Shown here in pieces: positions 58,287 through 64,000 of a stretch of 64,000 nt of DNA; position 1 is the stretch's first letter; each line of letters opens with the position of its first letter. A program made the position numbers and the translations under genes. Below the pieces are notes generated by a model. The model saw only the letters and a list, made by a program, of their open reading frames with translations. It made no database searches and was not told the DNA's origin. Origin of the DNA: DATMGU01 sp035555315 (GTDB taxonomy: Bacteria; Pseudomonadota; Alphaproteobacteria; ATCC43930; CGMCC-115725); contig DATMGU010000040.1 in the NCBI GenBank assembly GCA_035555315.1, positions 10,146 through 74,145 on the forward strand. The letters are read 5' to 3'.

Positions 58287-59333
58287 TCACGCTTCCCGGC
58301 GCTGGATCTGGTTGGACAGTTCCCATTGCTTGTGGACGGTGAAATGCCGGGCCAGGAACCGATAGAGCAACCGGATGCGGTCCTCGTTCTCGGTCGACCG
58401 CTCGACGATGACATCGGCCCAGGCGACCAGGATCTCGTCCCACAGCATCATGCGGATGTGCAGTTGATCGCGCGCCTCGCGAATGAAGTTGATCTGCGCC
58501 GATAGATTGCGCAGCAGGCTCAGGAGTTCGCCGCTTTGCGCGTCGATCTGGTCGAAGATGCTCTGAAATTCGCGCAGCGGATGGCGGATCAGCGACTGGA
58601 CGCGCGCGATATCGTCGCAAATGCCGCGCTCGCGCCGATAGGCTTTCTTCAAGCCGTCGGCGAGGGCCGCGAGCTTCATGACCATGCTGAACCGATCGCG
58701 CAGCGCCTCGATATAGGCGAGTTCGCGGGCGACCGATTCGATCCGGTCGAACACCGTGCTTTTCTCCTCGCGCTTCAACCCCAGGCGCACCGCCATCTCG
58801 GAAGCCGCCTGCTGGATGCGGGTCTTGGTCGCCGGATCGTCGGCCAATTGCATGAGCTGCACACCGTCGACGACGACGGTTTCCGAGCCCATGATCCAGG
58901 ACGACAACTGCACCGCCAGGCGGTTCTGCGCCAGTTCCAGATGGTGCGGTTCGACGGACCAGGACGCGGTGCCGTCGAGAATCTCAAGCGGAATGGAATC
59001 GTTCGGACGGATCAGTTTGACGAATTGCAGGCTTTTGGTGACCTTGGCCAGCAGCTTGCCGTCATCGCTGTCGGCCTCGATCGCGAATTCGGTCGCCAGT
59101 GCGACGATCGGGATCAGGACGTCGAGATCGGCGAGGCGCGTCATGAAGGATGGGGTCCCATCGGTCGACAGCATGAAACCGGCGCCGGGCGCCCGGAACA
59201 CCGCATGCGTGAAGACGAAATGCGTGCTGGACGACAGCGCGGGATCCGCGCCCGGATCGGCCTGGGGATCGGCTGGGGGATCAGCCGGGGGGGCCGTCAT
59301 GGCCGTCGCGTCGGAGTTGGTTACCGTGGTCAT
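58287..59333 (-). CDS. Unknown protein, mostly helical
   Basis: 348 residues, not recognised. The first 35 residues are rich in Pro/Ala/Asp (repeated DPPADPQADPGAD-like steps). The middle has a beta-rich stretch (about 45-140) and the rest is long helices with heptads, e.g. FDRIESVARELAYIEALRDRFSMVMKLAALADGL and LREFQSIFDQIDAQSGELLSLL, suggesting coiled coils. No signal peptide or membrane segment. ATG 59333 is chosen; the frame is open further upstream but that part overlaps the neighbouring promoter. A TATAAT and a near-CtrA box lie just upstream. Function cannot be assigned. Confidence 0.7.
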   Translation of the reverse strand: MTTVTNSDATAMTAPPADPPADPQADPGADPALSSSTHFVFTHAVFRAPGAGFMLSTDGTPSFMTRLADLDVLIPIVALATEFAIEADSDDGKLLAKVTKSLQFVKLIRPNDSIPLEILDGTASWSVEPHHLELAQNRLAVQLSSWIMGSETVVVDGVQLMQLADDPATKTRIQQAASEMAVRLGLKREEKSTVFDRIESVARELAYIEALRDRFSMVMKLAALADGLKKAYRRERGICDDIARVQSLIRHPLREFQSIFDQIDAQSGELLSLLRNLSAQINFIREARDQLHIRMMLWDEILVAWADVIVERSTENEDRIRLLYRFLARHFTVHKQWELSNQIQRREA

Positions 59334-59359
59334 GTCAATCGCCTGGGCACTTCCCAGCG

Positions 59360-59375
59360 TTAACCCTAAATTATA
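59360..59375 (-). promoter_or_regulatory. -10 element and near-consensus CtrA box
   Basis: TTAA-CCCTAAA-TTAT (59360-59374) matches seven of eight defined positions of TTAA-N7-TTAA. Overlapping it, the minus-strand TATAAT (59370-59375) is a good -10 for the gene starting at 59333. The overlap would allow CtrA-like control. Confidence 0.35.
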
Positions 59376-59421
59376 AGCGTTTACTGATCGTTTATGTGGC
59401 TCCGGCGGCCGAAGCCGCCCC

Positions 59422-60420
59422 TCAAAGCCACGCCGGAACCGGCAGTGACCTCGACCGCAGGAAGGCCGGGTTAAACAGTTTCGACTGATAGCGGGAACCG
59501 CTGTCGCACAGGATGGTGACGACGGTATGTCCCGGCCCCAACACGCGTGCCACGGCCATCGCCGCCGCCACATTGATGCCGCTGGAACCGCCGAGCAGCA
59601 GCCCCTCGTCGCGCAACAGGTCGAACACCACCGGCAGGGCGACCTCGTCGGTGACGCGCACGCAGTCGTCGATCGGCGCATCGACCAGGTTCCGGGTGAT
59701 CCGGGCATTGCCGATACCCTCGGTGATCGAACTGCCCTCGACGGTCAGCGCGCCGTGCCGATAGTGGTTGTAAAAGGCGGAGCCCATCGGGTCGGCGAGC
59801 ACGATGCGGATCGCCGGGTTCCACGCCTTCAGGGCGAGACCGACGCCGGCGATCGTCCCGCCGGTACCGGCGGCGCAGGTGAAGGCATCGAGGCGGCCGT
59901 CGGTGTCTCGCCAGATCTCCGCTCCGGTGGTGCGCCGATGGCCCTCGCGGTTGGCGAGGTTGTCGAACTGGTTCGCCCAGACCGCCCCGGCCGGCTCCCG
60001 CTCCGCCAGATCCGCCGCGACCCGTTCCGAGACATGCACGTAATTGCCGGGATCGCTATACGGCACGGCCGGCACCAGCCGCAACTCGGCGCCGCAGAGC
60101 CGAAGCATGTCCTGCTTTTCCTGGCTCTGCGTTTCCGGCATGACGATGACGGTACGATAGCCGCGCGCATTGCCGACCAAGGCGAGACCGATGCCGGTAT
60201 TGCCCGCCGTGCCTTCGACGATGACGCCGCCGGGCTTCAGCCGGCCGCTCCGCTCGGCATCCTCGATGATCGCGAGCGCCGCCCGATCCTTGACCGACCC
60301 GCCCGGATTGAGGAATTCGGCCTTGCCCAGGATCTCGCACCCCGTCGCGGCCGAGGGTCCCGCCAAGCGGATCAGCGGCGTATCGCCGATGGCGCCGACC
60401 AGACCTTGCGCGATGGCCAT
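59422..60420 (-). CDS. Cysteine synthase-like PLP enzyme
   Basis: 332 residues of fold-type II PLP enzymes. PLP lysine in LNPGGSVKDRAA, substrate loop EGTAGNTGIGLA, and PLP-phosphate loop CAAGTGGTIAGVG. The family makes cysteine from O-acetylserine and sulfide; some members instead use O-phosphoserine or run cystathionine chemistry. ATG 60420; a GAGAAGAAGAA purine run precedes it. It stands alone between an unknown gene and the VapC pair. The C-terminal CysK-type tail (about 310-332) is basic and hydrophobic. Confidence 0.85.
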   Translation of the reverse strand: MAIAQGLVGAIGDTPLIRLAGPSAATGCEILGKAEFLNPGGSVKDRAALAIIEDAERSGRLKPGGVIVEGTAGNTGIGLALVGNARGYRTVIVMPETQSQEKQDMLRLCGAELRLVPAVPYSDPGNYVHVSERVAADLAEREPAGAVWANQFDNLANREGHRRTTGAEIWRDTDGRLDAFTCAAGTGGTIAGVGLALKAWNPAIRIVLADPMGSAFYNHYRHGALTVEGSSITEGIGNARITRNLVDAPIDDCVRVTDEVALPVVFDLLRDEGLLLGGSSGINVAAAMAVARVLGPGHTVVTILCDSGSRYQSKLFNPAFLRSRSLPVPAWL

Positions 60421-60574
60421 GTTCTTCTTCTCCCGCTTGCCCCGGCTCTCTTATCCGGGGCCGAGCCTAATCACAAATCGTCGAAAAGGGGATCCGAATC
60501 AGCAGGAGAGATCGTGTTCCGCCGCGTCGGCCCTATGCCCGGCGGAGTCCGGCCCTCCGACACGCGACGCCGCT

Positions 60575-61003
60575 TCAGACCGCCGGCGTGACGTCGGTGT
60601 GGGCGAAGTCGTCACCCTTGAAGAGCAAGGGCACACTCCGCGCCTTGGCCAGCGCATAGCTGGCACAATCGCCGAAATTGAGCCCCGCCGAGCGCCCGCG
60701 CCGCTCGTCGCCACGCCCCTTGCCATAAATCATGAAAGCGTCCTGAGCCAGGCGCGCCTGCGCGGCATCGAACGGGATTATCTCGATCTTCAAGCGATCC
60801 AGCAGCGTGTCGAGAGAGGAACGCTCGCTCTCCCCTCCCTGACCGCCGACCAGGACCATGGACGCTTCCAGCACGCTGACGGCCGAGATGTAGATCTCGT
60901 TGGCCGTGGCGAGTACCGACGCGAAGGCCGCCCATTCCGGTTCGCGACGGATCATCGCGACGATGGCCGAGGTGTCGATCGCGATCACTCCCCCAGCGAT
61001 CAT
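60575..61003 (-). CDS. vapC: VapC-like PIN-domain toxin
   Basis: 142 residues. PIN acidic residues are visible: IAIDTSAIVAM (Asp about 10), SAVSVLEASMVL (Glu about 46), LNFGDCASYALAKA (Asp about 112) and FKGDDF near the end. VapC toxins are metal-dependent RNases, usually cutting tRNA or rRNA. It overlaps the preceding antitoxin gene by 4 bp. The 142 length is a little longer than the average, with an extra loop GKGRGDERRGRSAG. Toxin-antitoxin pairing is clear from order and overlap. Confidence 0.88.
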   Translation of the reverse strand: MIAGGVIAIDTSAIVAMIRREPEWAAFASVLATANEIYISAVSVLEASMVLVGGQGGESERSSLDTLLDRLKIEIIPFDAAQARLAQDAFMIYGKGRGDERRGRSAGLNFGDCASYALAKARSVPLLFKGDDFAHTDVTPAV

Positions 61004-61344
61004 CTAGGCAACCCGTTCTCGTCGTAGAGAGTATCCTCCGTCCAGGGGTGCCGCTGCTTCGCTTGGGCCGCGGCGGTGCTTGTCGTGAGTTCTTCGATGA
61101 TCCGCATGCGCTCAGCGATCTCCTCCGCCGTGCGCCCTTGGCGCCGGCGCACGCCGTCGGGAATGAATTCCACACCCGCGCGCTCCAGAACGGCGGTGAT
61201 CGTTCTGAACGTTCCCTCGACGACATGGGCCGTCTCCGCGCGCCGGAGAGTGGCGACGGAGATGCCGGCCCGGTCGGCGACCGTCTGTTGTTCGAGACCG
61301 AGCATCGCCCGCGCCGCTCTGACTTGCTCTGGCTTGATGATCAT
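61000..61344 (-). CDS. Xre-type HTH antitoxin with VapB-like tail
   Basis: 114 residues. The N-terminal half is an Xre helix-turn-helix: VRAARAMLGLEQQTVADRAGISVATLRRAET, ending GVEFIPDG. The C-terminal half carries WTEDTLYDENGLPR, a tail typical of VapB antitoxins that block VapC. Usual VapB DNA-binding domains are AbrB, MetJ/Arc or Phd types, so an Xre domain joined to a VapB tail looks like a domain swap. ATG 61344 is chosen for starting just before the HTH; the frame is open further to 61458. It probably represses the operon and neutralises VapC. Confidence 0.75.
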   Translation of the reverse strand: MIIKPEQVRAARAMLGLEQQTVADRAGISVATLRRAETAHVVEGTFRTITAVLERAGVEFIPDGVRRRQGRTAEEIAERMRIIEELTTSTAAAQAKQRHPWTEDTLYDENGLPR

Positions 61345-61565
61345 GAGCGAAATATACGATGACGATCGATATCGCGCAAGATCGGAGCGGCGGGACGATG
61401 TGAGGCTATCTTGCCGCGGCGAGTGGAGCCGTGGATCTCGCCCACGCAAATACATCATCGTATCAACCCACCCTGCCGGCCAAAGCCGTCGTCACGGTGA
61501 ATTAGGCGGTCTAGAGTTTACCAGGGCCTCTATTTTGCTGAGCAACCGAAGGAAGGAAACCAGCT
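61345..61565. promoter_or_regulatory. Divergent region with candidate antitoxin operator
   Basis: atacgatga occurs at 61354-61362 and in inverted orientation at 61455-61463. Both sites lie upstream of the antitoxin gene. They are candidate half-sites for the Xre-type antitoxin. The aminotransferase promoter on the other strand also lies here. Confidence 0.35.
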
Positions 61566-62828
61566 ATGCCGGCTATGGCAGATGCATCGACCAGTGCCGT
61601 CTCGGAAGCGCGACAGCTATCGCCCATGCCGACGCTTGCGCGCCGGACGCAGGAAATCAAGGCATCCCCGACCAATGCGATGAACAAGCGGGCGGCCGAT
61701 ATGAAACTCGCTGGTCGCGACACGATTCCCCTGAGCCTTGGAGAGCCCGACTTTCACACCCCTGAAAATATCAAGGCGGCCGGCATCGCAGCGATCGAAC
61801 GGAATTTCACGAAATATACGCCGGCCGATGGACATGGTCCGCTCAAGGAAGCCCTGTCCCGGAAGTTAGCCCGAGACAATGGTCTGACATTCGCGCCCGA
61901 CCAGATCGTCGTCGGTGGCGGCGCCAAGAGCATCATTCTGGCGGCGTTGCTTAGCATCGTCGATCCGGGCGATGAGGTCATCGTTCCGACACCCTATTGG
62001 GTGACCTATCCGGATCTGGTGACGTTGGTGGGCGGTGTGACCGTTTTTGCTCCTTGCAACGACACAACGGGCTTCAAACTGACGCCCAGCATGCTGAGGA
62101 GCGTGCTGTCGCCGCGCACACGCGCGATCATCTTCAATTCGCCGAACAACCCGTCGGGCGCCGTCTATTCCATCGACGAGATCAAAGATCTCGCAGCCGT
62201 TCTCATAGATCACCCGAACGTTTGGGTCGTGACGGACGAGCTCTATGAGCACATCGTCTACGACAACCATAAAGCGACGTCCTTCGCCAAAGCGGCCCCG
62301 GAACTCGCTCAGCGCGTCATTACCATCAACGGCTTCTCGAAAGGCTATGTGATGACAGGCTGGCGTCTCGGCTTCGCCGCGGCGGCCAAGCCTGTGATCA
62401 AATCGATGGCGGGCCTGCTCAGCCATATGAACGGCAGCCCAAGCAGCATCGGACAGGCGGCGGCCATGGAAGCGTTGGATGGCGATCAGGCCTTCATCGA
62501 TCAAAATCGCAAGACGTTCGAAGAGCGCCGGAATCTGATTATCGAACGGGCAAACAACATCCCGGGCCTCTCGGCCGTCAAACCGTCGGGCACGTTCTAC
62601 TGCTATATCAATTGCGGTGGTTGGATCGGTCGCGTCAGTGCCGGTGGGCGCAAGCTTGAGACCGATGTCGATGCCAGCGAAGCGTTGCTCGATGAGACCG
62701 GTGTCGCCGTGATGCCGGGCGAGGCATTTGGGTGCAGCCCGTTCTTCAGGGTGTCCTACGCTCTGGAGGTGGCCTTGCTGCGCAAGGCCATGGACCGGAT
62801 CCAGGAATTCGCCCAAGGGCTGCGGTAA
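61566..62828 (+). CDS. Aspartate aminotransferase-like PLP enzyme
   Basis: 420 residues, AAT-I gamma type. Marks: LSLGEPDFHTPENIKAA, VVGGGAKSII, FNSPNNPSGAVYS, VTDELYEHIVYD, and the PLP lysine in NGFSKGYVMTGWRLGFA. The FRVSYALE end has the substrate-carboxylate Arg. It transfers amino groups between aspartate or aromatic amino acids and 2-oxoglutarate. ATG 61566 follows AAGGAAGGAAACC. Codon use looks less GC-extreme than the neighbours. An 18-bp-period partial duplication begins at its last codons. Confidence 0.85.
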   Translation: MPAMADASTSAVSEARQLSPMPTLARRTQEIKASPTNAMNKRAADMKLAGRDTIPLSLGEPDFHTPENIKAAGIAAIERNFTKYTPADGHGPLKEALSRKLARDNGLTFAPDQIVVGGGAKSIILAALLSIVDPGDEVIVPTPYWVTYPDLVTLVGGVTVFAPCNDTTGFKLTPSMLRSVLSPRTRAIIFNSPNNPSGAVYSIDEIKDLAAVLIDHPNVWVVTDELYEHIVYDNHKATSFAKAAPELAQRVITINGFSKGYVMTGWRLGFAAAAKPVIKSMAGLLSHMNGSPSSIGQAAAMEALDGDQAFIDQNRKTFEERRNLIIERANNIPGLSAVKPSGTFYCYINCGGWIGRVSAGGRKLETDVDASEALLDETGVAVMPGEAFGCSPFFRVSYALEVALLRKAMDRIQEFAQGLR

Positions 62829-62846
62829 TACCAGGGGCCGCGGTAA
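62814..62846. repeat. 18-bp-period imperfect duplication over a stop codon
   Basis: caagggctgcggtaa (62814-62828) and caggggccgcggtaa (62832-62846) match at 13 of 15 bases. The first copy contains the aminotransferase TAA stop. Confidence 0.7.
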
Positions 62847-63189
62847 GAGCCGGAGATTGCCATCCCGCTTCTCAACTCCATAGCCTCCCCGTGGAATTGG
62901 ATGTGTTCGTCGGCAATCGCCTGCGCAGCCAAGCCCCTCAAGACTGGGAGACGTTTGAGCGAACCGTCCGGCGCTTCGCTCAGAGTGTGGGACGCGATCT
63001 CTTGGCCGGCGGCTTCCGCTCTCTGTTGCATGCAAAGATCGCGCATGTGAACACTGAGAGTGACCTCGCACGTATCCGGATCAGGAGCAGATAAATACGT
63101 ATTGCGTTCCCTTATCTTCGTGTGTTGTGTCCCCTTATCTTCAAAAACTTCTAAAGCCCGCCAATCTTGCGCGCAAGGAATCAAATAAA
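62829..63189. other. 361-bp region with no assigned gene
   Basis: It starts with the duplication above and ends with the left repeats of the AT-rich element (63091-63142). Between 62880 and 63060 a stretch looks coding-like in either strand but no family is recognised; it may be a gene remnant. Confidence 0.4.
63091..63142. repeat. Left inverted repeats of AT-rich element
   Basis: ataaatacgtatt (63091-63103) followed by gcgttcccttatcttc (63104-63119), then gtgtccccttatcttc (63127-63142). They are the reverse complement of the right-hand repeats: the 13-base part is exact and the 16-base parts match at 12 and 14 positions. Confidence 0.85.
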
Positions 63190-63696
63190 ATGAAGGAAAT
63201 ATTGTCAACATTTCTGTCTCTTGTTTCATCTTTATATATAAATACTGTATATTCTCCGGTGAATTTTGACGAAAAATTTAGTGTGTCTTCTACAGGTGCA
63301 TCTATTGCCGCCGGTATAAAAGTAAATATGACGTCTTTGTATGTTATTTATCTAGAGCTACACTTTAATGGTAATGATCAACAAGATAGGCTTCGCGTAA
63401 AAGCATTGGCCGGAAGTGGGAGCATGAAAGACGGAAAATATATAGATGATGGTGTTAAAATTCCGGTCAACTTAATTATCGATCGTGTAGAAAATGCGGA
63501 AACCACACGTCTGTTGAACGAAGATATCCAAAACGAGCATTTGATCGGATTCGGGGAAAATTCATTTTCTAAGCGGATAAAAGCGATAACGCTTGCCCCC
63601 GGGGACTATAATATTCGCATATCTTCTTTAAAAAATATTCCAGAATTAGATGATGTTGACGTGCATCTTGTCATCCAGGATGGCGGACGAAAATAA
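63190..63696 (+). CDS. AT-rich foreign gene, DUF5625-like candidate
   Basis: 168 residues. The base composition is strikingly unlike the rest: of the 60 bases from 63181 only 14 are G or C. The product has a short hydrophobic start (about 5-20) and then a beta-rich domain: DEKFSVSSTGASI, LYVIYLELHFNG, RLRVKALAGSGSMKDGKYIDDGVKIPVNL, GFGENSFSKRIKAITLAPGDYNIRISSL. The pattern resembles DUF5625-type proteins as remembered, but this was not checked. ATG 63190 has AAGGAA 9 bases upstream. It is framed by inverted repeats, so it looks like cargo of a mobile element. Function unknown. Confidence 0.7.
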   Translation: MKEILSTFLSLVSSLYINTVYSPVNFDEKFSVSSTGASIAAGIKVNMTSLYVIYLELHFNGNDQQDRLRVKALAGSGSMKDGKYIDDGVKIPVNLIIDRVENAETTRLLNEDIQNEHLIGFGENSFSKRIKAITLAPGDYNIRISSLKNIPELDDVDVHLVIQDGGRK

Positions 63697-63994
63697 ATAT
63701 TATTAGTGAAACATGGGTGCCATGCTCATTGGAAGATATAGGGACACGAAGATATAGGGACACAATACGTGAAGATATAGGGACACAATACGTATTATGG
63801 AAGATATAGGGACACAATACGTATTTATATGTTCCCTGGGCACGTTCCTGCGCCGAGGACCACGGGTGCATGATAAACAGGCCCGCTAGGCCCTCATCCC
63901 TGTATTCCTGAATGAAGCGTCGAGTAGGTGGGTTCTCCGCCGACCTTCGACGGCCCTGCAACGGTCCTTGACTCTCGATACGCGTCGTGTTCAT
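63671..63994 (-). pseudogene. Possible transposase-type fragment at window edge
   Basis: On the minus strand from ATG 63994 the frame reads RRFIQEYRDEGLAGLF, which resembles the helix-turn-helix start of some transposases (pattern xYRxxGLAGL). After about 60 codons it runs into the repeats and is probably meaningless. It could be a truncated remnant of the enzyme that moved the AT-rich element. Weak call. Confidence 0.25.
63732..63828. repeat. Right repeats of AT-rich element: four 16-bp units
   Basis: gaagatatagggacac occurs at 63732, 63748, 63771 and 63800. Spacers after the copies grow: none, aatacgt, aatacgtattatg, and aatacgtatttat (63816-63828). The last copy plus its spacer is the exact counterpart of the left repeat at 63091-63119 in inverted orientation. 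Confidence 0.9.
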
Positions 63995-64000
63995 GTTTCG

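Noticed and set aside
62732..63229. Overlapping frames on both strands after the aminotransferase
   Set aside because: Neither has a convincing start or family pattern, and they cross the repeat block. Listed as a region without an assigned gene.
63732..63828. CRISPR array
   Set aside because: The 16-bp units have spacers of 0-13 bases that are themselves repeated, so they are not spacer-repeat arrays, and there are no cas genes.

Overview
The window is 64 kb of GC-rich chromosomal DNA with long, tightly packed genes and many start/stop overlaps. Gene content points to an alphaproteobacterium, most likely of Rhodospirillales type. Pointers are a roughly 1,600-residue NAD-glutamate dehydrogenase, a DUF1674 (SDHAF4-like) gene divergent from rsmB, a PmtA-like methyltransferase, a CtrA-type box (TTAA-N7-TTAA) and HisKA_2-type sensor kinases. 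The assignment is inference from gene families only. No rRNA, tRNA or CRISPR array was recognised.

Layout. 0.2-2.6 kb: an SPFH/prohibitin protein, then a HEPN ribonuclease/nucleotidyltransferase toxin-antitoxin pair behind nested palindromes and closed by a strong terminator. 2.7-6.7 kb: an orphan, divergent SecF, an aminotransferase and a PAS sensor kinase. 6.8-22.3 kb: a large catabolic and transport island. It holds a cupin plus TRAP transporter, two LivF/LivG ATPases and a Liv-type binding protein without permeases, a secreted hydrolase, a MarR regulator, and an operon of a NicX-type ring-cleaving dioxygenase, alpha/beta hydrolase, acyl-CoA dehydrogenase-like flavoprotein, acyl-CoA ligase, opine dehydrogenase-family protein and 3-hydroxyacyl-CoA dehydrogenase. 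A shared 21-bp element lies upstream of the cupin gene and in the marR/nicX divergent promoter, so the MarR protein may co-regulate uptake and degradation. 22.3-28.7 kb: a Crp/Fnr regulator and a four-gene signalling island with two paralogous receiver-kinase fusions, one carrying a degenerate GGDEF domain. 28.7-41 kb: DUF4112, MscS channel, ketopantoate reductase-like protein, a 49-residue membrane protein, a degenerate EAL protein, DUF1674, rsmB, a WecA/MraY-family transferase, purH and a chemotaxis receptor. 41-46 kb: NAD-glutamate dehydrogenase. 46-48.2 kb: a methyltransferase preceded by 15-bp repeats and a terminator-like hairpin, then a three-gene cobalt-type nitrile hydratase whose beta subunit is split as in thiocyanate hydrolase. 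48.2-56.5 kb: DUF1501/DUF1800 pair, a VOC protein and a complete livKHMGF operon. 56.9-62.8 kb: an MFS transporter, an unknown protein, a cysteine synthase-like enzyme, a VapC toxin with an unusual Xre-type antitoxin, and an aminotransferase. 63.1-63.8 kb: an AT-rich foreign gene framed by inverted copies of a roughly 29-bp repeat.

A theme across the window is short tandem duplication (12-20 bp units) at gene edges: at least twelve examples, several across stop codons or start regions. The two best candidates for undescribed biology are the MarR-linked NicX catabolic island and the split-beta nitrile hydratase with a His-rich leader on its alpha subunit.
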